A DNA stretch of 64,000 nucleotides from Caldilineaceae bacterium (GTDB taxonomy: Bacteria > Chloroflexota > Anaerolineae > Caldilineales > Caldilineaceae). A program made the position numbers and the translations under genes. Every line of letters starts with the position of its first letter. Position 1 is the stretch's first letter. The DNA is taken from positions 62,001 to 126,000 of the forward strand of contig JAJDTL010000039.1 of NCBI GenBank assembly GCA_022827195.1, given 5' to 3'. The notes beneath the pieces are model-generated. The model did not search any database and had not been told where the DNA came from. It saw nothing but the letters and a program-made list of their open reading frames with translations. Shown piece by piece: positions 52,614-61,497 of this stretch.

Positions 52614-55378
52614 CGACGCTCATTCTCACCAGCCGCGACGATCTCGAGCTGTTCCAGGCCGACGGCGGCGGCAAGGCCGCCAACCTCGCCCGCGTGACAC
52701 AGCAGGGCTTCCCCGTCCCCGCCTGGTTCTGCCTCTCCGCCCGCGCGTTCGACGCCTTTGTCAATCAACACCGCCTGCACGACCGCCTGGCGCCAACCGC
52801 AGATCTCGACGACTTTGCCCGCCAAGTCGAGGAACTCTTCCTCACCAGAGCCCTGCCGGCACAGGTCGAAGAGGGGCTCTTCGCCGCGATCGGTTCGATG
52901 AATCTGCTGAGCGCCTTTCTCGCCGTCCGCTCCAGCGGCATCGACGAAGACAGTCCCACCGCCTCCTTTGCCGGCCAGTTCTCCTCCTTTCTCTACCAGC
53001 GCGGCAAAGAGGCTGTGACCGACTCCGTCAGACGCTGCTGGGCCTCGGGCTTCTCCGCAAGAGCGCTCGCCTACCGCCGCCAGCAGGGCCTGCCCATCGA
53101 CAACATCCGCGTCGCCGTCGTCATCCAGGAGATGGTCGAAGCCCGCGTCTCCGGCGTCGCCTTCTCGCGCGATCCCACCGCGCCCTTGGACCGCGACAGA
53201 ACCGTCGTCGATGCCGTCTATGGACTTGGCGAAGGCCTCGTCGGCGGCGCGCTCGAAGCCGATCACTTCACCGTCGACCGCAACAGCCTTGCAGTCGATG
53301 CCACCATCGCCTGCAAGCCCGAAGCCTATCGCCGGCGCCAAAAGGGCGGCATTCGCCTCGTCCCCGTTCCCGCCGCAGACCGTGAACGCCCCTGCCTCTC
53401 CGACCAACAGGTCGCAACCGTGGCCCAACAGGCCGCCCGCCTGGAGGAGCTCATGGGATCGCCCCAGGACTGCGAATGGGCCTTCGACAGCGAAGACCGG
53501 CTCTTCATTCTGCAGACCCGCCCCATCACTACCCTTCCCCCCGAATCCTTCTACGACGAGAACGTAATCGGTTCGCACTACACCCTATGGGACAACGCCA
53601 ACATAATCGAGAGCTACGAAGGGATCACCTCTCCGTTGACCTTCAGCTTCGCCAGCCGCGCCTACCGCCAGGTCTACATCCAGTTCTGCCAGATCCTCGG
53701 CATCCCCGCGCATGTGATCGAAGAGCACGAACCCATGTTCCGCAACATGCTCGGCCTGATTCAAGGACGCATCTACTACAACCTGGTCAACTGGTACCGC
53801 CTCATTCGAATGCTGCCCGTCGGCGGCACGAGCGACGCCTTTATGGAAACGATGATGGGCCTGCAGCAGAGCCTCGGGCCGGAGCTCTCCTCCCTCTTCG
53901 ACGAGCTCCGGCAGCCGCCCGACCGCTCGCGCTTCCGCCGGCTCGCGGTAACCGCAACAACCATCGGCCACTTTATCCGCCTTGACCGCACCGTCAATGA
54001 CTTTCAGACAAGGTTCTCCGCCGTCTACAACACCTCCCGCGGCCTTGACTTCAACACGATGTCGCTCAACGCCCTGCTTGATCACTACAGCGCCATCGAG
54101 GACGATCTCCTCAAGAAATGGCACGCCCCGATAATCAACGACTACCTCTGCATGATCTTTTTCGGCCTGCTCAAGAGTCTCACCGAAAACTGGGTCTGCC
54201 GCGCCGAATCCGATGCCGACGATCCAAACAACCAGGCGCCGCCGACAACCCCGGCCGCCTCCCTCCAGAACGACCTGCTCTGCGGCGAAGGCGGCCTCGT
54301 CAGCACCGAACCCACCCGCATGTTGATGAAGATTGCCGCCGGCATCGACAACGGTGACCCGCAAACGCGGGCCTGGTTCATCGACTCGTCACCCAACCAG
54401 GTTTGGCTCGATCGCCGCCGCGCCCCCGCCGCCGCCGCCATGATCGACCAGTTCCTCGACCTCTACGGCTTCCGCTCCGTAAACGAGCTCAAACTCGAGG
54501 AACCCGACCTGCACGACGATCCCACCTTCGTCATCGGCGCCATCGCCCGCTATGTGCGCGACCGCTCCTACGACATCGACGCCATGATCCAGCGCGAAAG
54601 GGCAATACGCACAGCCGCCGAACAGCGCATCGATAGCGCCCTCTCCGGCTGGAAACGGCTCGCCTACCGCTGGGTCCTCAAGCAGGCGCGGCGCACCGTC
54701 AGACTGCGCGAAAACCTGCGCTTCGACCGCACCAGGATCTTCGGCCTCGCCCGCCATCTCTTCCGCGGCGTCGGCCTCCAGCTCGTCCGTCTCCAGGTCC
54801 TCGACTCCGTCGACGACATCTTCTACCTCACCGTCGACGAAATCTACGCCTTCGTCGAAGGCCGCCTGGCCGTAACCGACCTCGGCGGACTCGCCAATTT
54901 CAGGCGCGCCGAGTACCGCAGCTACCGCCAGGCCCTCCAGCCGCCCGATCGCTTCCTCACCCACGGCGGCGTCGGCGTCTGGGCGCAGCGGCCGCAGCTC
55001 CTCGCCGCCGCCGACCTCCTCCGACCCCAGTCCGACCCGCACGCAGCCGCCGATCCCAACCTCCTCACCGGCACGCCCTGCTGCCCCGGCGTCGTCGAAG
55101 GCCCCGTGCTCGTCGCCCGCACGCCCGCCGAAGCCGAACAGCTCGATCAGCAGATTCTCGTCACCGCCCGTACCGACCCCGGCTGGGTCCCCCTCTACCC
55201 CTCCTGCGCAGGCCTCCTCATCGAGCGCGGCAGCCTCCTCTCACATTCGGCCGTCGTCGCCCGCGAGCTCGGCCTTCCCACCATCGTCGGAATCTCCGGC
55301 GGGCTCATGCAAAAGCTGCAGACCGGACAGCGCGTGCGCATGGACGCCAGCAAAGGAGAGGTACGAATCCTGCCATGA
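52610..55378 (+). CDS. PEP/pyruvate-binding ATP-grasp and phosphohistidine-domain enzyme (rifampin-phosphotransferase-like architecture)
   Basis: A 922-aa protein. Residues 1-320 form a PPDK/PEP-synthase ATP-grasp domain (GGKAANLARV near 20-29, AVRSSGIDED with Arg107, and FILQTRPIT near 310). A central region (about 330-820) is unlike PEP synthase. Residues 830-922 form the swivelling phosphohistidine domain, with the catalytic His879 in LLSHSAVVARELGLPTIVG. The PEP-binding TIM barrel is missing. This three-part plan is that of rifampin phosphotransferase, in which ATP donates phosphate through the His to a substrate bound by the middle domain, so phosphorylation of a small molecule or lipid is plausible. 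Starts by ATGA overlap with the UbiA stop. Confidence 0.87.
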   Translation: MTTLILTSRDDLELFQADGGGKAANLARVTQQGFPVPAWFCLSARAFDAFVNQHRLHDRLAPTADLDDFARQVEELFLTRALPAQVEEGLFAAIGSMNLLSAFLAVRSSGIDEDSPTASFAGQFSSFLYQRGKEAVTDSVRRCWASGFSARALAYRRQQGLPIDNIRVAVVIQEMVEARVSGVAFSRDPTAPLDRDRTVVDAVYGLGEGLVGGALEADHFTVDRNSLAVDATIACKPEAYRRRQKGGIRLVPVPAADRERPCLSDQQVATVAQQAARLEELMGSPQDCEWAFDSEDRLFILQTRPITTLPPESFYDENVIGSHYTLWDNANIIESYEGITSPLTFSFASRAYRQVYIQFCQILGIPAHVIEEHEPMFRNMLGLIQGRIYYNLVNWYRLIRMLPVGGTSDAFMETMMGLQQSLGPELSSLFDELRQPPDRSRFRRLAVTATTIGHFIRLDRTVNDFQTRFSAVYNTSRGLDFNTMSLNALLDHYSAIEDDLLKKWHAPIINDYLCMIFFGLLKSLTENWVCRAESDADDPNNQAPPTTPAASLQNDLLCGEGGLVSTEPTRMLMKIAAGIDNGDPQTRAWFIDSSPNQVWLDRRRAPAAAAMIDQFLDLYGFRSVNELKLEEPDLHDDPTFVIGAIARYVRDRSYDIDAMIQRERAIRTAAEQRIDSALSGWKRLAYRWVLKQARRTVRLRENLRFDRTRIFGLARHLFRGVGLQLVRLQVLDSVDDIFYLTVDEIYAFVEGRLAVTDLGGLANFRRAEYRSYRQALQPPDRFLTHGGVGVWAQRPQLLAAADLLRPQSDPHAAADPNLLTGTPCCPGVVEGPVLVARTPAEAEQLDQQILVTARTDPGWVPLYPSCAGLLIERGSLLSHSAVVARELGLPTIVGISGGLMQKLQTGQRVRMDASKGEVRILP

Positions 55379-56421
55379 AACTGACCAGCTATCTGCACAC
55401 CTCCGACAAGCCTGCTTTCGTCGAAGCTTTCTCGCTGCTCCCCACCCGAGTCCGCCGCGGCCGCTACCGCAACGCCCTCCTACACGTCCAGCTGGAACGC
55501 GCCCTCGTCGATCTGCAGCTGCCCGCCCCCTGCAACTTCTGGCTCGCCGAACACGACGGCCAACCTATCGGCCGAATCGCTGCCAACCTCTCCAGCCACC
55601 CGCAGACCGGCTACCTCGGCTTTTTTGAAGTCGACACCCGGCACGCCCGCGCCGCCGGCACCGCCCACATGCTCATCGACGCCGCCTGCAGCTTTCTGCA
55701 AGGAAAAGCCGTCCGCGTATTCGGCCCCGTCAATCTCAACACATGGCTGCCATATCGCTTTCGCGTCGACGCCCGCGACGAACGCTTCTTCGCCTGGGAG
55801 CCCGTCAACCCGCCCGAATACGTCGAACACTTTCTCAACGCCGGCTTCAGTCGCAGCGCCGACTACCGCTCGACCGCCTTCGGCAACCTCGAACAGTTCC
55901 TCGACCGGACCGAAGCCGACTACCGGGCCGCCCTCGCCAACGGATTCCGCTTCCGCAAGTTCGACTGGTCCCGCCTACTCGAAGGCGAAGCCGCCGCCCT
56001 CTACCGCCTTACCAATCAAGCCTTTGAGGACAGCTTCCTCTTCGAGACCGCCCCCCAGGCCCTCTTCGACCTGTTCATCGGCACACTGGGCAAGCCCGAG
56101 CTCGACTGCACCCACTTCGCCGTCTCGCCCCACGGCGGCGACGTCGGCTTCTTCTACGCATTCACCGACCGGCATCCTCCTTCGCCAGCCGAAGACCCGG
56201 AAACATACATCGTTCTAAAAAGCACCGGTGTGACGAAAGAGGCCCGCGGGCAGGGGCTGTCCAACGCCCTCGCGCACCTCTCCGTAAAGTCGGGCCTGGC
56301 CAATGGCGCGCGACACTGCATCGCCGCTCTCGTGCGCAGCGGCCTGCAGAGCGAGTCCTATGCCCGCAAAGGGGACCACTTCTGGCAGCACCACTATGCG
56401 TTGTTAGAGAGACACTTATAG
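55375..56421 (+). CDS. GNAT-like acyltransferase, function unknown
   Basis: A 348-aa protein with apparent duplicated acetyltransferase-fold halves. The first contains FWLAEHDGQPIGRIAANL and GYLGFFEVDTRHARAAGTAHML; the second contains TYIVLKSTGVTKEARGQGLSNALAHLSV, the acetyl-CoA-binding loop R-G-Q-G-L-S. Such proteins may N- or O-acylate the product of the pathway. It starts by ATGA overlap with the PEP-synthase-like gene and is the last gene of the five-gene unit. It resembles the YghO-like uncharacterised group; no substrate can be deduced. Confidence 0.78.
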   Translation: MKLTSYLHTSDKPAFVEAFSLLPTRVRRGRYRNALLHVQLERALVDLQLPAPCNFWLAEHDGQPIGRIAANLSSHPQTGYLGFFEVDTRHARAAGTAHMLIDAACSFLQGKAVRVFGPVNLNTWLPYRFRVDARDERFFAWEPVNPPEYVEHFLNAGFSRSADYRSTAFGNLEQFLDRTEADYRAALANGFRFRKFDWSRLLEGEAAALYRLTNQAFEDSFLFETAPQALFDLFIGTLGKPELDCTHFAVSPHGGDVGFFYAFTDRHPPSPAEDPETYIVLKSTGVTKEARGQGLSNALAHLSVKSGLANGARHCIAALVRSGLQSESYARKGDHFWQHHYALLERHL

Positions 56422-56530
56422 GGTAGGATTGCAGGCTGAGGGTTAGGTTCAGGCGGCCTCTCCCGCCGCCGTCGCCCAAGCTGCATGTTGAACTGCCGTC
56501 CCGCGCACAAAGTCCGATGGAGGCGCAGCA

Positions 56531-57577
56531 ATGCCAGTATTTTCACCCCAGCAACTGACAAGAATTTCCCGGGACGTCTTCATCGCCGCCGGAGTAGAGC
56601 ATGAAGAAGCCCGCGTCGTCGCCGAGCACCTCGTCGACTCCAACCTCGCCGGCCACGACTCGCACGGCGTCCTCCGTATCCCCGAATACGTCGACTGGAT
56701 GGAGGCCGGCGACGTCGCCATCGGCCAGCACATCACCGTCATGCACGAGACCGACTCCCTCGCCGTCATCGAAGGCGGCTGGGGCTTTGGCCAGGTCATC
56801 GGCCTCGAAGCCTTCGGTCTCGCCATCCGCAAAGCACGCAGCGCCGGAATCTGCATTGTAGCCGTCAGCCAGTGCGGCCATATCGGACGCGTCGGCCACT
56901 ACCCCGAGATCGCCGCCCAACAAGGGCTCGTCACCGTCCTCTTCGTCAACACCCACGGCGCCGGCAAACTAGCCGCACCTTGGGGCGGCCGCGGCCGCCG
57001 CCTCTCCGCCAACCCGATCTCCGTGGGCGTCCCAAGAAAAAATGCCGAGCCGCTCGTGCTCGACATGTCGACCTCGGCCATCGCCGAGGGCAAACTGAAG
57101 GATGCTCTCAATCGCGGCGTCTCGGTGCCGCCCGGCTGCATCGTCGACGCCGACGGCAACCCCACCACCGACCCAGCCGCCTTCTACGGGCCACCCCAGG
57201 GCGCCCTCCTCCCCTTCGGCCAGCACAAAGGCTTCGGCCTCGCTTTCGTCATCGACATCCTCGCCGGCGCGCTTTCCGGCGCCGGTTGCAGCCGCGACAG
57301 CGCCACCCGCATCGGCAACAGCTTCCTCGCCTTCCTCATCCGGCCCGATCACCTCAGGGACAACGCCGGCTTCTTCGCCGACGTCGAAGCGCTCGTACAC
57401 CATGTCAAGAACTCAGATCTCGCTGCCGGCTTCGACGAAATCCTTGCCCCCGGCGAGCCCGAAGTCCGCACCCGCCTTCAGCGCACCCGCGACGGCATCC
57501 CCGTCGACGACAGCGCCTGGGGCAAAATCTGCGCCGCCGCCAGCCGCTACGGCCTCAACCTCCAGGAAAAACAGTAG
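56531..57577 (+). CDS. Ldh2/YlbC-type malate/lactate/ureidoglycolate dehydrogenase family protein
   Basis: A 348-aa NAD(P)-dependent oxidoreductase with a fold unrelated to Rossmann dehydrogenases. Landmarks: NLAGHDSHGVLRIPEY (catalytic His in DSHG), VSQCGHIGRVGHYPEIA, MSTSAIAEGKLKDA and FGQHKGFGLAFVIDIL. It oxidises an (S)-2-hydroxyacid; the exact one is unknown. GGAGG precedes the ATG by 7 bp. Its TAG stop lies inside a repeated palindrome. It lies about 110 bp after the lipid-like operon, so membership of that unit is uncertain. Confidence 0.92.
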   Translation: MPVFSPQQLTRISRDVFIAAGVEHEEARVVAEHLVDSNLAGHDSHGVLRIPEYVDWMEAGDVAIGQHITVMHETDSLAVIEGGWGFGQVIGLEAFGLAIRKARSAGICIVAVSQCGHIGRVGHYPEIAAQQGLVTVLFVNTHGAGKLAAPWGGRGRRLSANPISVGVPRKNAEPLVLDMSTSAIAEGKLKDALNRGVSVPPGCIVDADGNPTTDPAAFYGPPQGALLPFGQHKGFGLAFVIDILAGALSGAGCSRDSATRIGNSFLAFLIRPDHLRDNAGFFADVEALVHHVKNSDLAAGFDEILAPGEPEVRTRLQRTRDGIPVDDSAWGKICAAASRYGLNLQEKQ

Positions 57578-57600
57578 GGGCAGGCCTTGTGCCTGCCCCC
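57574..57600. repeat. Palindromic repeat (copy 1), possible bidirectional terminator
   Basis: A 9-bp perfect stem (GGGGCAGGC, 57577-57585; GCCTGCCCC, 57591-57599) with loop CTTGT, preceded by GTA. It covers the stop codon of the dehydrogenase and lies between two convergent genes. A second copy, identical over about 25 bp, lies at 61498-61522. Confidence 0.85.
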
Positions 57601-57657
57601 ATTCGCGAGACCCCGCCCTATGAGCCCGAATCCAAAATATGACACGCGAAACCAGAG

Positions 57658-58464
57658 CTAGAACAGCGCCCCGTACGCCTCGAAATACGCCTCGCTGCTC
57701 ATCGCGCCCCGTCCCGGCATCTCGAACCTCCGCCCCGGAAACGGCAGCGAAAAGACCGAAAACGAGCAACGCTCCGCTCTCCGGTCCGCACCCAGCCGCA
57801 CCCGGTGATTCATCGCCCTGATCGCGCCCTCTGTCCACATCTCCATCAGATAGCCAGGATAAATCAGGATCGAATCGGAAGCATCCACCGTCCGCCACGC
57901 CCTTGCGCCGGCCCCGTCCGGCGCCTCCAGCTCAAGCTCCCTGTCAATGCCGAAGGGGAAGACCGTAAACATCGAAACATCCGGGTGCGCCGATAACCTC
58001 GTATTGCCCGCTGCCGCCGTCCGGAACTGCTCGATCGGTGGGTAATAGTTGTGCGACATCATGTGCCCGACGTGCTCTCTGTAAAACGCCGCCAGTCCCG
58101 CAATCCCCAGCCCAGCGATCAACTCGACCTCCAGTGCCCGCACCGCCTCCAGCACTTCCTTCCAGCCCGTCCGCAAAAATGCCTGTAACTCGGCCGGATA
58201 CCGTTCCACTCCGTAAAACTCCGACGTCACAAAAGTACTGATAAGGTCATCTTCCGCCTGGTGACTGCTGTCCTCCTGCCCGTAATAGGAATAGCCGTCA
58301 AAGCCGCTGCCGTATGCACTCTGCAGGAACCGCTCCCTGTATTCCCGCTCCCTCTGCATGAACGCCCGCAGCGCAGCCCGCGCCTCGCTACCGTCCAGCG
58401 CCGCCTGCGACGTCACCACGTACCCGTTCGACCTCAAATGTGCAGCCATCTCCAAACCGTTCAT
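57658..58464 (-). CDS. 2-oxoglutarate/Fe(II) oxygenase, isopenicillin-N-synthase-like
   Basis: A 268-aa oxygenase. The facial triad fits: His160-x-Asp162 in LSAHPDVSMFT, distal His220 in MNHRVRL, and the co-substrate-binding R-x-S at 232-234 in ERCSFSVFSLPFPG. HNYYPPIEQ lies earlier at about 138-146. This is the IPNS/flavonol-synthase-like branch rather than PhyH. The start is the ATG at 58462-58464, after AGAGGG. It lies 98 bp after the thiamine transporter ATPase gene on the same strand with no terminator between, so it may be the last gene of that riboswitch-controlled operon. Confidence 0.85.
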   Translation of the reverse strand: MNGLEMAAHLRSNGYVVTSQAALDGSEARAALRAFMQREREYRERFLQSAYGSGFDGYSYYGQEDSSHQAEDDLISTFVTSEFYGVERYPAELQAFLRTGWKEVLEAVRALEVELIAGLGIAGLAAFYREHVGHMMSHNYYPPIEQFRTAAAGNTRLSAHPDVSMFTVFPFGIDRELELEAPDGAGARAWRTVDASDSILIYPGYLMEMWTEGAIRAMNHRVRLGADRRAERCSFSVFSLPFPGRRFEMPGRGAMSSEAYFEAYGALF

Positions 58465-58537
58465 CCCTCTGCCTACCTCGCCTCGCAACCCCCGTACCTC
58501 ACCTACCCAACCCACAAATCCCGCCGACCTACAACGC

Positions 58538-58577
58538 AAAACTGAAAACCAGAAACGCAAAACTAGAAACGCAAAAC
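58538..58577. repeat. A-rich short repeat at the end of thiZ
   Basis: Alternating units such as AAAACTGAAAACCAG, AAACGCAAAACTAG and AAACGCAAAACT. It overlaps the last codons of the ATPase gene (LRF, stop 58563-58565). It is related in pattern to the 61564-61602 repeat in the leader of the same operon. Confidence 0.65.
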
Positions 58578-59342
58578 TCCCAAAGCCTCCCGCTTCAAAG
58601 CGAGAAACGCCCCGCTCAACGCAGTCTCCTCCCCGCGCGGGTGCGGTAGATCGACCGCCAGTTCAGCCGCTATTCGCCCCGGGCGCCGGCTGAACACCAG
58701 CACCCGGTCACCCAGCAGCAACGCCTCGTCGATGTCGTGGGTGATAAAAAGGATCGTCTTCTGAAAGCGCGTCCGCACCTCCAGCAACCAACGCTGCAGC
58801 ACCCGCCGCGTCAGCGCATCCAGCGCCCCAAAAGGCTCGTCCAGCAGCAGTATGTCATCCGCCGCCAGAAACGTCCGCAGCAGCGCCGCCCGCTGCCGCA
58901 TACCCCCCGACAGCGCGCTCGGCCACGCCTCCTCGAAACCCTCAAGGCCGAACAGGGGCAGGAGCTGCCGTGCCTCCTCGCGCGCCGCCTCGCGGCTGCC
59001 GCCCGCCAGCTCCGCCCCTAATATCACATTTTCCAGTACCGTCCGCCACGGCAGCAGCGTGTCCCGCTGCGGCATGTAGCCGAACCGCCCCTGCCGCGCC
59101 GCCGCGTCCGCCAGCAGCTGACCGTCCAGAACGATCCGGCCTCCGTCCGGCTGATCCAGACCCGCCAGCAGGCGCAGCAGCGTCGACTTTCCACACCCGC
59201 TCGGGCCGATAATCGTAAGAAACTCACCGGCATTCACGCCGAAAGTCAGATCAACTACCGCCTCGACGCCCGCACGCTCACGCCGGCCCGGCCCGCCGCC
59301 GCCGAACGTCTTCGAAAGCGACTCAACCGCCAGCAGCGTCAT
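58563..59342 (-). CDS. thiZ: ABC transporter ATPase for thiamine precursor uptake (ThiZ/SsuB/TauB type)
   Basis: A 259-aa ATPase. Walker A GPSGCGKST lies near residues 46-54, the Q-loop in MPQRDTLLP, the signature LSGGMRQRAALLR, Walker B ILLLDEPFGALD and the H-loop in ITHDIDEA. The MPQRDTLLPW Q-loop region is typical of the nitrate/taurine/HMP-precursor family. The frame extends 40 codons upstream, but the ATG at 59340-59342 overlaps the binding-protein stop (TAATG). Substrate is assigned by operon context. Confidence 0.9.
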   Translation of the reverse strand: MTLLAVESLSKTFGGGGPGRRERAGVEAVVDLTFGVNAGEFLTIIGPSGCGKSTLLRLLAGLDQPDGGRIVLDGQLLADAAARQGRFGYMPQRDTLLPWRTVLENVILGAELAGGSREAAREEARQLLPLFGLEGFEEAWPSALSGGMRQRAALLRTFLAADDILLLDEPFGALDALTRRVLQRWLLEVRTRFQKTILFITHDIDEALLLGDRVLVFSRRPGRIAAELAVDLPHPRGEETALSGAFLALKREALGVLRF

Positions 59343-60367
59343 TACCGCTCCGGCAGAAAATCGTTCGTGTACGCGCTCTCCGCGTCGAACGACTCGATGA
59401 TCCCGTTCTCGACCAGGAAATCGGCGTACGCCTGCCACACCTCCGTCGTCTGGATCCCCCACTGCGGCGCCTCTGCCTGGTACTCCTTCGACAGCCAGTC
59501 CTGGCTCGTCCGCACCAGCGTCTCGTCCAAATCAGGGTTCGCCCCAAGCAGTATGTCCGCCGCCTCCGTCGGGTTCTCAATCGCAAACTCGTAGCCGCGC
59601 GCCGACGCCCCAATGAACGCCCCCACCATCGCAGGGTCCTCCGCGATCAGCGCCTCGCTCGCGATCAGGATCGGAGTATAGTAGTCCGGAATGCACTCCA
59701 GGTAGTCCTTCAGCATCACCACGTCCAGCTCTATCCCCTGCACCTCCGCGTTGATGCCGCCCCAGCCGTAAAAGATCCACACGAAGTCGACCTGGTCCGC
59801 CTCCGTCACCGACAGAAAGTCCGCCCAGCCGATGTCGATGAACTCGATGCTTTCAGCCGACGAGCCTTCACACTTCATCAAAAGGTCCAGCGTCGGATAC
59901 TCGATCGGCGACCCGAACGCGCCGTAGCGCATGCCCGCCAGGTCCGAGGGCGTCTCGAGCCCCTTTCCCTGCGCCCTGCGCGACGCAAAGCCAGACGTGT
60001 TGTGCTGGATGATTGCCGCAACCGAAACGATCGGGACGCCCTCGTTGCGCGCAAATGTGGTCCCCTCCTGGTAGCTGAAACCGAAATGCGCCTGCCCTGT
60101 CGCCACAACCTTGTGTACGTCCGACTGGCCCGGCAGCACAATCTCCACGTTCAGCCCCGCCTCCTCGTACCAACCCTTCTCCTGCGCCACGTAGATGCCC
60201 GTGTAGTTCGTGTTCGGCGTCCACCCCAGCATCAACGTTACGTCCTTCGGCTCCGCCATCGCGCCCTCGCTCGGCGCCTCCGGTGCAACCGGAACACACC
60301 CCGCCGCCAGCACCAATGCCAGCACCAGCCCAATCCATCCAAACCTTCGCCGCATTCCCTTCCCCAT
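59342..60367 (-). CDS. thiY: ThiY-like substrate-binding lipoprotein (NMT1/THI5-like)
   Basis: A 341-aa exported lipoprotein: signal with lipobox LAAGC (Cys24). The mature domain has LGWTPNTNYTGIYVAQEKGWYEEAGL and GQAHFGFSYQEGTTFAR, a hallmark of NMT1/THI5-like proteins that bind pyrimidine precursors of thiamine such as formylaminopyrimidine. Placement after the MTH1187-type gene and ThiX-like permease under a TPP riboswitch supports thiamine precursor uptake. The lipoprotein would sit on the outer face of the membrane. Confidence 0.92.
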   Translation of the reverse strand: MGKGMRRRFGWIGLVLALVLAAGCVPVAPEAPSEGAMAEPKDVTLMLGWTPNTNYTGIYVAQEKGWYEEAGLNVEIVLPGQSDVHKVVATGQAHFGFSYQEGTTFARNEGVPIVSVAAIIQHNTSGFASRRAQGKGLETPSDLAGMRYGAFGSPIEYPTLDLLMKCEGSSAESIEFIDIGWADFLSVTEADQVDFVWIFYGWGGINAEVQGIELDVVMLKDYLECIPDYYTPILIASEALIAEDPAMVGAFIGASARGYEFAIENPTEAADILLGANPDLDETLVRTSQDWLSKEYQAEAPQWGIQTTEVWQAYADFLVENGIIESFDAESAYTNDFLPER

Positions 60368-60414
60368 CGTTTTCCTCCTTACAGTTTGAGTCAGCCGCAG
60401 CAGCTGCCGGCTGC

Positions 60415-61176
60415 CTATGTTTCACTTCGTTCCGCGAAGTACCACGGCATCACTCGCCGCTCAATCACGAAAACCGTGAGAAACAGCACGATGCTCAGCA
60501 AAGATATGATCGCAATCGTCATGAAAACACTCGCCGTCTTGAACGCCGCCGACATGCGCAGCAGGTAGATGCCAAGCCCTTGCTTCGCCCCCACCCACTC
60601 GCCTACCACCGCGCCCGCCACGCTGTACGTCGCCGCGATCTTCAGCCCCGAAAAAAAGTAGGGTCCCGCCGCCGGCAACCGCACCTTCCGCCAGATCTGC
60701 GGCCATGTCGCCCCCATCGAGCGAAACAGATCGACAATATCCGGCTCCGTCGCCGTCAACCCGTCGCTCGTGTTCACCGCGATCGGAAAAAAGCAGAACA
60801 GCGTTACCACGATCACCTTCGGCACAATCCCGAAACCGAACCAGATGATCAGCAGCGGCGCCAGCGCGATGATCGGCACCGTCTGCGATATAACCAGCAG
60901 CGGATAGATCGCCCGCCGCAGCCACGGCGAAAAATCCATCGCCGCCGCCACCGCTACCCCCGCCGTCACCGCCACCGCTACCCCAATCGCCACCTCCAGC
61001 AGCGTCTGACCCACGTGCACGCCGATCAGACCGCGCGTCTCCCAGAACGACTGCCAGATTGCCGACGGCGACGGCAAAATCCAGACCGGCACTGCCAGCC
61101 CCCGTACGGCCACCTCCCACACCGCCGCAAATACAATCAGAACTATCGCAGGGACAAACAGCCGCGTCGTCCTCAT
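60415..61176 (-). CDS. thiX: ThiX-like ABC transporter permease
   Basis: A 253-aa permease of the nitrate/sulfonate/taurine family with five or six membrane helices and the coupling loop DLFRSMGATWPQIWRKVRLPAAGPYFFSGL. Family-specific QTVPIIALAPLLIIWFGFG is present. Its ATG overlaps the stop of the preceding small gene by 4 bp. With ThiY- and ThiZ-like neighbours and a TPP aptamer upstream it is assigned to uptake of a thiamine precursor. Confidence 0.92.
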   Translation of the reverse strand: MRTTRLFVPAIVLIVFAAVWEVAVRGLAVPVWILPSPSAIWQSFWETRGLIGVHVGQTLLEVAIGVAVAVTAGVAVAAAMDFSPWLRRAIYPLLVISQTVPIIALAPLLIIWFGFGIVPKVIVVTLFCFFPIAVNTSDGLTATEPDIVDLFRSMGATWPQIWRKVRLPAAGPYFFSGLKIAATYSVAGAVVGEWVGAKQGLGIYLLRMSAAFKTASVFMTIAIISLLSIVLFLTVFVIERRVMPWYFAERSET

Positions 61177-61472
61177 CGCGCCTCTTCGCGGAACTTCGAA
61201 ACCAGCCCGTCGATCGTCGTGCCCGTCCTCGACTCCCCGATCTTGATGATCGAGACAACCCGCTCCACCCCCTCCACAAAACAGGCCCGGTGCGCCGCCT
61301 TCGCCACCTCCAGGCAGCTGTCCAGGTCGCCCTCCACCGTCGTCCCCATCGGCCCCACCTCATACCTCAGCCCCGACGCCTCGATCACACCAATCGCCCG
61401 CTCCACCACCGCGTACGCATCCTCCCCCGTCCCCGGCAGCACCTCAATGTCCACAATCACCGACTTCGCCAT
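61173..61472 (-). CDS. MTH1187/YqgV family thiamine-binding protein
   Basis: A 99-aa cytoplasmic protein of the DUF77 family (ferredoxin-like fold): SVIVDIEVLPGT, VVERAIGVIEASGLRYEVGPMGTTVEGD and VERVVSIIKIGESRTG. Members bind thiamine or related pyrimidines and are regularly found in thiamine operons. It is the first gene after the TPP riboswitch. GGAGAGGAGG precedes the ATG at 61470-61472. Confidence 0.92.
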   Translation of the reverse strand: MAKSVIVDIEVLPGTGEDAYAVVERAIGVIEASGLRYEVGPMGTTVEGDLDSCLEVAKAAHRACFVEGVERVVSIIKIGESRTGTTIDGLVSKFREEAR

Positions 61473-61497
61473 GCCCCTTCCTCCTCTCCTTCATCCC

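Noticed and set aside
52364-53578. Minus-strand 404-codon frame opposite the UbiA and PEP-synthase-like genes
   Set aside because: It spans two well-supported genes on the other strand and has no domain or ribosome binding site.
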